IMG/VR virus record: IMGVR_UViG_3300035130_000092
Location: 1-43,662 of that record
Origin: a virus
DNA length: 43,662 nt
Strand: one strand, 5' to 3'
Shown here: in pieces, positions 1 through 6,211 of the stretch
Layout of the letters: each line of letters begins with the position of its first letter
Numbering within the stretch: position 1 is the stretch's first letter
Notes under the pieces: model-generated
The model's database searches: none
What the model was told of the DNA's origin: nothing
What the model saw: the letters and a program-made list of their open reading frames with translations, nothing else
Made by a program: the position numbers and the translations under genes

Positions 1-252
1 TCTTCCCCTTCGCGCGCGTCCAGGTCTTCTCCACGACGTAGCGGGCTCCGTCGTCGCCCCCGAACGTCGCGAGGACGCGGCCTTTCTTGCTGTTGCCGTG
101 GATGGGCTCGTCCACCGGCTTCGCATCTCCCCCCGCGAGAGCGAGTTCGAGCGCGCGCAGCGCCGAGGTTTTGCCCGACTCGTTCTCTCCCCCGATGACG
201 ACGACCCCGTCCGGCGGCATCGTGAGCGTGAGGCTGCGGATGCGCAGGACGT
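1..252. repeat. Terminal redundancy, left copy
   Basis: Identical to 43411-43662 except at base 125 (A here, G at 43535). The repeat lies inside one open reading frame and joins its two halves in frame, so it most simply marks the overlap of a circular or circularly permuted genome. The mismatch is synonymous (Asp GAT/GAC). Confidence 0.97.
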
Positions 253-289
253 TCTCGACCTCAAGGCCAAGCAGTTTCAGTGATTTCAT
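1..289 (-). CDS. SMC/RecF-like ATPase, N-terminal part (continues at 43410)
   Basis: Start half of a 444-residue ATPase whose body is at 42365-43410. The ATG at 289 overlaps the stop of the preceding gene (ATGA), so translation is probably coupled. The first 23 residues form the beta-strand that leads into the P-loop in RecF/SMC proteins. The Walker A segment GGENESGKTS follows at about residues 32-41 and would bind ATP. The coding frame runs unbroken through the redundancy into the other end of the window. It closes the same leftward operon that carries RecT-type and YqaJ-type genes, so a role in DNA repair or recombination is inferred. This copy carries the A variant of the single mismatch. 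Partial only because of where the circle was opened. Confidence 0.85.
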   Translation of the reverse strand, partial: MKSLKLLGLEVENVLRIRSLTLTMPPDGVVVIGGENESGKTSALRALELALAGGDAKPVDEPIHGNSKKGRVLATFGGDDGARYVVEKTWTRAKGK

Positions 290-588
290 GACCACTCCTT
301 CTCCGGCACGGCAACAAGGCTTGTGTCGTAGACCTTCTGAAACTCAGAGAGCTTCATCAGCGCGTAGTCCTCATCGAGCGTGAGGGGAACGTTCGCCTCG
401 GTCACGATAGTCCCGGCGGCCAGGCGCTCCCACACGACGTGCGGCGGACGCGATACGAGCCGGTATGGAGGGACGGGCGGCTCGCGGCTGCTGCAAAACG
501 TCAACCCGTCGCGCACCACGACGTAGATGCAGTGCGCCTCGTACTTGCAGCCGTGGCATACTTCAGGGGTCTCCGCTGGGATTTCCAT
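286..588 (-). CDS. Small Cys-containing hypothetical protein
   Basis: A 100-residue protein. I chose ATG 588 over an earlier in-frame start because GGAGAAGGAG lies just upstream, inside the end of the preceding gene. Near the N terminus is CHGCKYEAHC and then another Cys about 13 residues on, a pattern that could bind zinc or a metal cluster. The C-terminal half is acidic and has no recognised motif. Its stop overlaps the ATPase start by four bases, which suggests the two products are made in a coupled way. Not assigned to any family; a small accessory zinc protein is the most I can infer. Confidence 0.75.
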   Translation of the reverse strand: MEIPAETPEVCHGCKYEAHCIYVVVRDGLTFCSSREPPVPPYRLVSRPPHVVWERLAAGTIVTEANVPLTLDEDYALMKLSEFQKVYDTSLVAVPEKEWS

Positions 589-590
589 CT

Positions 591-878
591 CTACTCCTTC
601 TCCGGTAGACGTCCGTGCTTGCGGAGGATTGGCTCCGACCATTGCTGCAGACCATTCAGCACTTCGTCGAGGTCGGCCTTGACCCTGTCGCGCTCTGCCA
701 TAATTCCAGCAAGCAACGCGTCCGCTTGAGCGTGCGGGATGCGGTGGGTCCGCAGTTCCTCGTTCTCTGTCTTGAGGGCGTCGTAGGAGGCGAGGAGGCG
801 GGGCACGTCATCATAGCCCTCATGACGCGCCCGAATCTCCTTCAACTCCTCATCCGAGAGTACCTTGGGGTCACTCAT
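591..878 (-). CDS. Short coiled-coil protein, partial paralogue of the next upstream gene
   Basis: A 95-residue, highly charged protein that is almost entirely predicted coiled coil. Its N terminus (LSDEELKEIRARHE) resembles that of the 317-residue protein encoded just upstream (LTEQELERIRRELH). It also carries one LKTENEEL heptad and ends in LRKHGRL, the same tail as that protein. It therefore looks like a shortened, diverged copy made by internal deletion or duplication. ATG 878 follows the upstream stop by two bases, with TTGGAG as a ribosome binding site. Function unknown; an oligomerisation or adaptor role is only a guess. Confidence 0.75.
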   Translation of the reverse strand: MSDPKVLSDEELKEIRARHEGYDDVPRLLASYDALKTENEELRTHRIPHAQADALLAGIMAERDRVKADLDEVLNGLQQWSEPILRKHGRLPEKE

Positions 879-880
879 GA

Positions 881-1834
881 CTACTCCAATCGTCCGTGCT
901 TGCGGAGGAACGCCTCGATGAGGTGCACGTGGTAGCAGCCCGGCCTCTCGTAGATGCCGCCTAAGAGCTTCAGCGCCTCATCGAGGTCGGCCGTGAGCCG
1001 CGCAACGGCCTTCGCCTTCTCGAGCTGCACGTTCGACACCGCGATCTGGCGGCGCAGCGCCTCGTTCTCTGCCTTGAGGTCGGTGAACTCGGCCTTGAGT
1101 TGGGCATTACGCACGGCCAGTGCGCCAGCGGTCTCGGCCAGTTTCCCGTTCTCTGCCTTGAGGGCGTTGCGCTCGGCAACGAGGCGATTGATACCGCCGA
1201 TGAGGTCATGACCGCCGCCCTCGGTTCGCACGCTGTGACCGGCGGCGCTTACCGCATCCGACCACTCCTCGTATGCCTGACGCCACGCATCCATATCGCC
1301 CTCGACGGCATTCCGCACCAACTGCTCCTTGAGGGCATTCCGCTCCGCACACACCTCGTTCCAGCAGTGGTGGCAGATCAGCGTTTCGACGCTTCCGGCG
1401 GCGCGTGCCGTGTCGGGGTCCTCCGCCTCCATCGCCGCGGCCTTCTCCTCAGACACGAGCAGCGACCGGTCGCAGATCTCGCACATGGAGAGTTCGTCTT
1501 CGAGGTACTCCACGCGGGCCCTGAGCGTCTCCAGCTCGTCCTGGGTGGTCGCATTGCCTGTCGTGCAGAGGGTCGCGGGAGACAGGTGGAGGCGCTCGTT
1601 CTCTGCGTTGAGGGAGCCGACTGCCATCTCCAGCCCGCCATTCTCGTTGCCCAGCCGGTCGCATTCGGCGTCCAGTTCCGCATTCTCTGCCTTGAGGGTG
1701 TCTATGGTGGCGAGGAGGCGGCGCACGGTCGTCTGCGGCCATGCTGCGGTTCGCGAGATACTGCTCAGTTCACTGTGCAACTCGCGCCGGATGCGCTCCA
1801 ACTCCTGCTCCGTCAACGGCTCGATGTTGTTCAT
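881..1834 (-). CDS. Long coiled-coil protein with central zinc-finger-like cysteines
   Basis: A 317-residue protein dominated by heptad coiled coil. The central part (about residues 118-160) holds CEIC and then CHHC with another Cys a few residues on, which could form one zinc site that joins two coils. The heptad LKAENxxL recurs with small changes four times (LKAENAEL, LNAENERL, LKAENGKL, LKAENEAL), and the DNA under these copies is nearly the same each time, a sign of recent intragenic duplication. The ATG overlaps the preceding stop (ATGA, 1831-1834). It ends in LRKHGRL like its neighbour. No enzyme motif was seen; a scaffold or DNA-bridging role is possible but untested. Confidence 0.75.
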   Translation of the reverse strand: MNNIEPLTEQELERIRRELHSELSSISRTAAWPQTTVRRLLATIDTLKAENAELDAECDRLGNENGGLEMAVGSLNAENERLHLSPATLCTTGNATTQDELETLRARVEYLEDELSMCEICDRSLLVSEEKAAAMEAEDPDTARAAGSVETLICHHCWNEVCAERNALKEQLVRNAVEGDMDAWRQAYEEWSDAVSAAGHSVRTEGGGHDLIGGINRLVAERNALKAENGKLAETAGALAVRNAQLKAEFTDLKAENEALRRQIAVSNVQLEKAKAVARLTADLDEALKLLGGIYERPGCYHVHLIEAFLRKHGRLE

Positions 1835-2205
1835 GGCTTCACCTTCGGTGGTTCCTCGCGGGAGAGGAGGGCATTGATCTGGTCAATCTCCATGCGCGTC
1901 ACCACGACGCCAAGCGCCTCGCAGCCAAATTGATGTGACCGCTTCACGCCCTCGACCTCGCTCACGATCTCGTATGGGCCTACTTCGTAGTGGCGCTGTT
2001 CCTTCTCGGCGACGCGCCCCAACGCCTCACGCAACTCGCGGATGTGGGCATTCTGGAGTCGGACGGTGACGTCCGCCTCCTCGTAGAGATCCAGACATGC
2101 CCCATGCCTGAGCATCCGCAACTGCAACCAGCGCGGGAGGTTCGGGTAATCGCGGTCGAGGAAGTCGAGATTCGCGTCGAGTTCCCCCTCTAGATAATCG
2201 CTCAT
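1831..2205 (-). CDS. Hypothetical protein downstream of the RecT-type gene
   Basis: A 124-residue acidic protein with no family I recognise. It is mixed helix and strand by appearance: an acidic N terminus rich in Asp and Glu, a central Arg/Glu helix and a C-terminal segment (VVVTRMEIDQINALL). It overlaps the RecT-type gene by ATGA (2202-2205) and the coiled-coil gene by ATGA (1831-1834). That tight coupling makes it a likely partner or accessory of the recombination module, though nothing in its sequence shows this directly. Confidence 0.7.
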   Translation of the reverse strand: MSDYLEGELDANLDFLDRDYPNLPRWLQLRMLRHGACLDLYEEADVTVRLQNAHIRELREALGRVAEKEQRHYEVGPYEIVSEVEGVKRSHQFGCEALGVVVTRMEIDQINALLSREEPPKVKP

Positions 2206-3461
2206 GCCCCCGCCTTCCGCTGCTTCAGCGCCGCGACGTGTCCGCGGAGCGCCTGCACGGACATCCGGGAAACGCCCTTCGGCTTCTCCCCGAACTCGTC
2301 GCAGAGCGCGAGATATGTGTCGATGAGCTCGGCCTTCGTCTTCTCGCGGCTGCTCATCTCCTGCGGCGGCTCTTCAGGCCCCGGGGCCGCAGGGCCCTCG
2401 CCCTTCGCCCGCTGCAGGCTCGCGAGAAAGACCCTGAGGGAGTTGTCCTTCATGCGCGAGAGCGGCGGAACCTTCCGGCCGAGTTCCGAACAGAGAGTCC
2501 GGATCTGCCCTTCCATCTCCTCGCGGCCGAGCCCCTGGTTAACGGCGTTCGCGGCCGCGAGCTGCTGCTCCGGGGTCGGCCCATCCGTGAGCCCTCCCAC
2601 GTCGAGGGGATCGCCCGCGTCCTCGACGTCATCGAGGAGCGAGGGATCCATATCCGCGCGGGGTGCCTCCTGAGGCGGCTCCGGCGCCGGTTCGAACGGC
2701 GCGGACTGATTCTGCTCTTGTGGCGGCGGGGCCGGCCCGGGATCAGCGGTCCCGGAGATCCGGGCCTTGACCCTCTCAGCCAGACCGTTTACCTCGGGCG
2801 TCGCCTCCGCGGGACGCATGTCCTCGAGCTCGTCGACCGGATACATCCCCAAGAGCAGTTCGGGGAAGTACTCGCGCAAGAGGAAAATCGATGAGCGGAA
2901 CACAAACATATGCTCGCGCATCGTCAACCACTTGGGTTTGTGGCCGTCCTTGCCGAGCTTTGACCATCCTTCGGCCTCGACCATTGCCCACGTGACGGCC
3001 GTACCAGTCACGACGGCGCCCGTGTCCTTCAGGACGACCGACGCCGTGCAGGACGTAACGTTGCCGGCACCGTCGTACTCGAACTCGTGGGAGATCGGGC
3101 CGACGAAGCGGCCGCTGTTGTTCGCGAGGGCGATCGACAGTTGCGCATCCATGCCCGGCTTGCCTTTGATCACGTGGCAGTGGTGGAAGAACATGAGCGG
3201 GTCAGCCTTGTGCCTCCATGCGAGAGCCACGATGATCGCGCAGTCCGCCACTTTCCCGCGGAACGCCTCGGGCACGAGCTCGCTGCGCGCGTACGCGTTC
3301 GCGACGCGCCAGACGTGGTCGAACTGGTCGGGCGTCGCGAACGCCTCGCCCTCCCCGCCCATCGGCTCGAACGTCCCCGACAGCAGGCGCTGAAAGTCCT
3401 CAGACTCCTCCGCCCTCCGCGGCGGCTTTTCCGGTTGTTGCGTCTGTTCTTTCTCTCCCAT
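2202..3461 (-). CDS. recT: RecT-family single-strand annealing protein
   Basis: A 419-residue annealing protein that would pair complementary single strands during phage recombination. The central 200 residues show the RecT pattern: ADCAIIVALAWRHKADPLMF, then GKPGMDAQLSIALANNSGRF, a GxxKPKWLTMREHMF segment and LLREYFPELLLG. The N terminus is polar. The C-terminal third is Pro/Glu-rich and ends in a small basic helical region. That tail makes it longer than the usual 260-330 residues, which may reflect an added host-SSB or DNA-binding domain. I chose ATG 3461 because GAGGGAGAGA precedes it; an upstream start would add 18 unrelated residues. It shares the operon with the YqaJ-type exonuclease and the ATPase. 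Confidence 0.9.
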   Translation of the reverse strand: MGEKEQTQQPEKPPRRAEESEDFQRLLSGTFEPMGGEGEAFATPDQFDHVWRVANAYARSELVPEAFRGKVADCAIIVALAWRHKADPLMFFHHCHVIKGKPGMDAQLSIALANNSGRFVGPISHEFEYDGAGNVTSCTASVVLKDTGAVVTGTAVTWAMVEAEGWSKLGKDGHKPKWLTMREHMFVFRSSIFLLREYFPELLLGMYPVDELEDMRPAEATPEVNGLAERVKARISGTADPGPAPPPQEQNQSAPFEPAPEPPQEAPRADMDPSLLDDVEDAGDPLDVGGLTDGPTPEQQLAAANAVNQGLGREEMEGQIRTLCSELGRKVPPLSRMKDNSLRVFLASLQRAKGEGPAAPGPEEPPQEMSSREKTKAELIDTYLALCDEFGEKPKGVSRMSVQALRGHVAALKQRKAGA

Positions 3462-3603
3462 TCTCTCCCTCGCTTCCGTTTCTCGAACGTGTGCGACCGG
3501 CCATATGCTCCGCAACCCACCGCCTCACCACGGCACCACACTCGCGTTCGTAGTGCGTTTCGAGGATGTGCGCGTCAAACGCCTGCCATGTCACAAGCCT
3601 CAC
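3400..3603 (-). CDS. Possible small protein overlapping the RecT-type start
   Basis: A 67-residue frame whose GTG start overlaps the preceding stop (GTGA). Its first 40 residues fill an otherwise empty 139-bp gap between two real genes and look protein-like (WQAFDAHILETHYEREC). The last 20 residues overlap the RecT-type gene in another frame and are low complexity. It may be real, but no family resemblance supports it. Confidence 0.45.
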   Translation of the reverse strand: MRLVTWQAFDAHILETHYERECGAVVRRWVAEHMAGRTRSRNGSEGENGRERTDATTGKAAAEGGGV

Positions 3604-3854
3604 TCCCCACCCTTTTCCCCGCCCTCTGGCAGTTCCTTGAGGGCGTCGCGGACGATCCTCCGAATCTCCACGATCACGGGCAGGAGAGCGGAATAGCCCG
3701 TGGTCATGACGCCGCCGATGCGCGCTCGTATCCGCTCCAGCGCCGCGCGGGCAGTCTTGAGTTGGGCGTCCTTAGCGGCGCAGCACGGGCAATCCATCGA
3801 AAAGTACTCATGCTCCGGTCCATCGAGCATCAGCCTGTGGTCATTGTCACTCAT
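3600..3854 (-). CDS. Small CxxC-containing helical protein
   Basis: An 84-residue protein starting at ATG 3854, preceded by GGAAGGAG and overlapping the upstream stop (ATGA). The N-terminal third holds CPCCAAKD, a possible metal or redox site. Then come a basic helix (LKTARAALERIRARIGG) and a hydrophobic helix (ALLPVIVEIRRIVRDAL). An earlier in-frame start would only add residues read from the 29-bp repeat shared with the gene at 4743. Not assigned to a family. Confidence 0.7.
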   Translation of the reverse strand: MSDNDHRLMLDGPEHEYFSMDCPCCAAKDAQLKTARAALERIRARIGGVMTTGYSALLPVIVEIRRIVRDALKELPEGGEKGGE

Positions 3855-4048
3855 CGTTCTCCTTCCCTCGTGGGTTCGTGGGTGTGTGCTGCTGCGGCCC
3901 ATTCGCGGAGATAGTCCTTGAAGGCCGCAATGGCCTCATCGGGTGTGACCAGTAGGCTATCAACTGCGCGACGCAAAGCGGTCCGGAATTCGGTCGGCGC
4001 ACCGTGCGTCGCCTTGAGTTCGCGCTGCTTCTCGGTCAGCCCTATCAC
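3851..4048 (-). CDS. Small protein ending in AAHTHEPTREGE-like tail
   Basis: A 65-residue protein of unknown function, helical and charged. Its last 12 residues (AAHTHEPTREGE, plus a final Arg) recur at the end of the unrelated protein encoded at 4743-5078. They are encoded by a 29-bp exact DNA repeat (3864-3892 and 4753-4781). The repeat also sits at the ribosome binding site of the next gene, so it may be kept as a translation-coupling cassette rather than for the peptide. Both ends overlap neighbours by ATGA. Confidence 0.65.
   Translation of the reverse strand: MIGLTEKQRELKATHGAPTEFRTALRRAVDSLLVTPDEAIAAFKDYLREWAAAAHTHEPTREGER
3864..3892. repeat. 29-bp direct repeat, copy 1
   Basis: Exact match to 4753-4781. 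On the minus strand it encodes a His-Thr-His-Glu-Pro-Thr-Arg-Glu C terminus just before the ribosome binding site of the next gene. The flanks diverge abruptly on both sides. Confidence 0.95.
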
Positions 4049-4413
4049 TCACCCCCTTCCTCGACCTCGGGGCGCTCGCCGACCTTGAGCAGATGCTGGA
4101 GCGCGTCGATCATTGCCTGCGACGCCTTCCGTAGCGCGCGCTCGTCACCGTGGAGATCGGCCTTCCGCGCCGCCCACCACGGGTTGCGCTTGGTGGACGA
4201 GCCGCACTTGCCGTATGCCTGAGACATCGGGCAGAGCATGCCCATCCACCGGCACTGGCGGCGCGGTACGTGGTACAGCGCGCACAAGTGGCAGGAGTCC
4301 GCGTCCGTGCCCTCGTTGACCGCCCGCCGGTCATCGCGGATGCGCTCCCAGTGCTCGATGCATAGTTGGATTCGCTGCACATCGTCCGGCCACAGAACGA
4401 TCTTCTTCGCCAT
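4045..4413 (-). CDS. Cys-rich hypothetical protein
   Basis: A 122-residue protein with a central cysteine cluster: CHLC, then RRQC, MLCPM and GKCGS within about 35 residues. That spacing could bind one or two zinc ions. It has an N-terminal amphipathic helix (VQRIQLCIEHWERIRDD) and a C-terminal helix. The ATG at 4413 lies two bases after the previous stop, and its own stop overlaps the next start (ATGA). The family was not recognised. It belongs to the series of small zinc-ribbon-like proteins in this operon. Confidence 0.7.
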   Translation of the reverse strand: MAKKIVLWPDDVQRIQLCIEHWERIRDDRRAVNEGTDADSCHLCALYHVPRRQCRWMGMLCPMSQAYGKCGSSTKRNPWWAARKADLHGDERALRKASQAMIDALQHLLKVGERPEVEEGGE

Positions 4414-4414
4414 C

Positions 4415-4741
4415 CTATCCCTTCCCTTCTGTGGTTTCCTCCTTGGAGGCGGCGTTGCGCTCGGCCAAGACCTTCCGCTTCATGCGCTTCAGGGCGGCGT
4501 CGCGCTTCCGGAAGATCGGCGTCATTTGTTTCGCGTACCGTTGGACGAGGGCAATCACGTCATCGCGGTGGGCGCACGGTCGGCAGAGGTCCGGCCCGTG
4601 CCACGATGCAGCTACGTGCCCTTGGCAGCCGAGGCAGTACTTGTCGCCGCAGACGATACAGGTCTGAAGAAAGCCCGTGCTGCCGCACAGTGGGTTGTCG
4701 CAGACCTCGACCTCCTTGGCGGGAATCTTGATCTTCGCCAT
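4415..4741 (-). CDS. Small zinc-finger protein with basic C-terminal helix
   Basis: A 108-residue protein. The start ATG 4741 follows the preceding stop directly and is preceded by GGAGGGGGAG. Residues about 13-55 contain a dense array (CDNPLC, CIVCGDKYCLGC, then CRPC with nearby His) that resembles a B-box or cross-brace zinc finger able to hold two zinc ions. The C-terminal half is a long basic helix (RKRDAALKRMKRKVLAE). Zinc finger plus basic helix suggests nucleic-acid or protein binding, but no partner is evident. Confidence 0.7.
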   Translation of the reverse strand: MAKIKIPAKEVEVCDNPLCGSTGFLQTCIVCGDKYCLGCQGHVAASWHGPDLCRPCAHRDDVIALVQRYAKQMTPIFRKRDAALKRMKRKVLAERNAASKEETTEGKG

Positions 4742-4742
4742 C

Positions 4743-5078
4743 CTACTCCCCCTCCCTCGTGGGTTCGTGGGTGTGTGCTGCCTTCCACTCCTCCACAGCC
4801 TCGCCACAACAGGTGGGCAAGCCGTCCTCCGGGTCGATCTCCCACTCGCGGTCGCAGAAGGCACAGACCTCGGAGTTTTCTGACTCGACTGAGACGGCGT
4901 GCTTGGGTGCGTCCACATGCCGGAGCACTTGTTTGACGATGTCTTGGGCGTCCTCAATCCATGACCGACGGTGACGCTCGTTCGCCGCAGGGTCGTCCTC
5001 GCCATCGCGCTTCCGAAGCCACGGCTCGTCTATGTCGATGCGTACGTAGACCGCGTCGCATCTGCTGATCTTCGCCAT
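4743..5078 (-). CDS. Hypothetical protein with CAFC/CC zinc motif
   Basis: A 111-residue acidic protein. It has CAFCDREW near residue 71 and a CC pair about 15 residues later, a compact zinc-ribbon-like knuckle. The C terminus (KAAHTHEPTREGE) is nearly the same as that of the protein at 3851-4048 and lies on the shared 29-bp repeat. Its ATG overlaps the preceding stop (TGATG). The N-terminal 40 residues look like a small beta fold rich in Arg/Asp, with no known family. Confidence 0.68.
   Translation of the reverse strand: MAKISRCDAVYVRIDIDEPWLRKRDGEDDPAANERHRRSWIEDAQDIVKQVLRHVDAPKHAVSVESENSEVCAFCDREWEIDPEDGLPTCCGEAVEEWKAAHTHEPTREGE
4753..4781. repeat. 29-bp direct repeat, copy 2
   Basis: Exact copy of 3864-3892, at the equivalent place: the end of one small gene just ahead of the ribosome binding site of the next. 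This suggests duplication of a gene-junction segment. Confidence 0.95.
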
Positions 5079-5878
5079 CAGTCCTCCCCATCCCCATCCC
5101 CATCCGTGGCGTTGGATCCTGGCTGCATTCGCGCTTTGTGGTTGCGCGCTTGAGCGTCCAAGATTCGCGCGTCGCTTGGATACTTCTGTTGCCCCTTCCC
5201 ATCCGTGGCGTTGAGCTTGGAGAGGGCGTCGCGGGCGGCTTGCCGGATAGTCTCGTATGCGCTACTGTCACGGGCCAGCTCCAACGCCCCCCTCACAGTA
5301 GAGAGAAGCGTGCGGAGGCGTGCCAATGCCTCGTCCTTCGCGCTGCACATCTCGCGGACGGTCTCACAGTCCGCCTTGACTTGCCCCATGACACGGTCCT
5401 TGATGTTCTGGTGCCGCGCCGAGTCCCTCTCCTTCTCCGCTGCGGCTAGCTTGGTGCGGAGGTCGTTGGCATCGAGTCGGTATCGCTCGATCAGGCTGTC
5501 CTTGCCGTCAACCAACTTCTCCGCTGCGGCCAGGGAGGCGCGGGCTTCTTCGCATTCTTCAAGGTGCCGCCCAGATGTGTCCACAGCCTCCGCCCACTTC
5601 TCCTTCCACTGGGCGTCGCGCTCCTCCAACTCCTTCACCTTGTCGCGGAGGTCATCGATGTCGTGCTGTGGGCACGCCCTCATGTGATTCTGGGCGGCTT
5701 TCAGCACGCCATCTTGCGCCGCCTCCAACTCCTTGACTCGGGCTTGGAGGGAGTCGCGCTCGTGCTCTACGAGGCAGCAGAAGTGCCATTTCGTGCCGTC
5801 GTCAAGCTGATGCGTCACCAAGTCGGCCCCGACGCGCACGTCCAAGGACACACCGCAACCTGCGCATTTCTCGCTCAT
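5078..5878 (-). CDS. Zinc-ribbon plus long coiled-coil protein
   Basis: A 266-residue protein. Residues 5-36 form a small ribbon (CAGC, then HFCC) and are followed by about 170 residues of coiled coil (SLQARVKELE, DKVKELEERD, LAAAEK twice). The coil includes a segment encoded by a 41-bp exact repeat shared with the neighbouring gene (5722-5762 and 6004-6044). The C-terminal tail repeats NATDGKG/NATDGDGDGED, encoded by a short tandem of CCCCAT hexamers around 5086-5106. The architecture matches the 881-1834 protein (coil plus zinc site), so these may be related linker proteins. No catalytic motif was seen. Confidence 0.75.
   Translation of the reverse strand: MSEKCAGCGVSLDVRVGADLVTHQLDDGTKWHFCCLVEHERDSLQARVKELEAAQDGVLKAAQNHMRACPQHDIDDLRDKVKELEERDAQWKEKWAEAVDTSGRHLEECEEARASLAAAEKLVDGKDSLIERYRLDANDLRTKLAAAEKERDSARHQNIKDRVMGQVKADCETVREMCSAKDEALARLRTLLSTVRGALELARDSSAYETIRQAARDALSKLNATDGKGQQKYPSDARILDAQARNHKARMQPGSNATDGDGDGED
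5722..5762. repeat. 41-bp direct repeat, copy 1
   Basis: Exactly repeated at 6004-6044. On the minus strand both copies encode the coiled-coil segment RDSLQARVKELE in two adjacent genes. The flanks are unrelated. Confidence 0.95.
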
Positions 5879-5881
5879 CGC

Positions 5882-6202
5882 TTAACCCTCCTTCGGCATC
5901 AACACCAACATCGCCGCCAACTGCCGTACCGTCCCGTGCGGCGGCTCCCCGTAAAATGCTGTGTATTTCGCCCACGCCTTCGCTAGTCGTTGTGGGCATA
6001 GCTCCTCCAACTCCTTGACTCGGGCTTGGAGGGAGTCGCGCTCGGCGGTCAATCCGTCTTCTCTAAGCGCGACCTCCATCCGATCGCCCTTGAGTTTGTC
6101 CTCCAGTTCCTCTACACGCTTGCGGAGGGATACGAGTTCCTCCGCTTCCGCCTCGCGCTCCAACTCCTGGTGCGCACCCAGCGAGTCAAGGTTGGGCATC
6201 AT
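5882..6202 (-). CDS. Short coiled-coil protein
   Basis: A 106-residue protein starting at one of two consecutive ATGs (6202 or 6199) behind GGGGAG. The first 70 residues are coiled coil (LEREAEAEELVSLRKRVEEL) and include RDSLQARVKELEE, encoded by the 41-bp repeat shared with the next gene. The C-terminal 35 residues (KAWAKYTAFYGEPPHGTVR) are globular in character. It follows the YqaJ-type nuclease gene by nine bases. Function unknown. Confidence 0.7.
   Translation of the reverse strand: MMPNLDSLGAHQELEREAEAEELVSLRKRVEELEDKLKGDRMEVALREDGLTAERDSLQARVKELEELCPQRLAKAWAKYTAFYGEPPHGTVRQLAAMLVLMPKEG
6004..6044. repeat. 41-bp direct repeat, copy 2
   Basis: Exact copy of 5722-5762 in the neighbouring coiled-coil gene. 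Both copies are read in the same phase. Confidence 0.95.
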
Positions 6203-6211
6203 CACTCTCCC

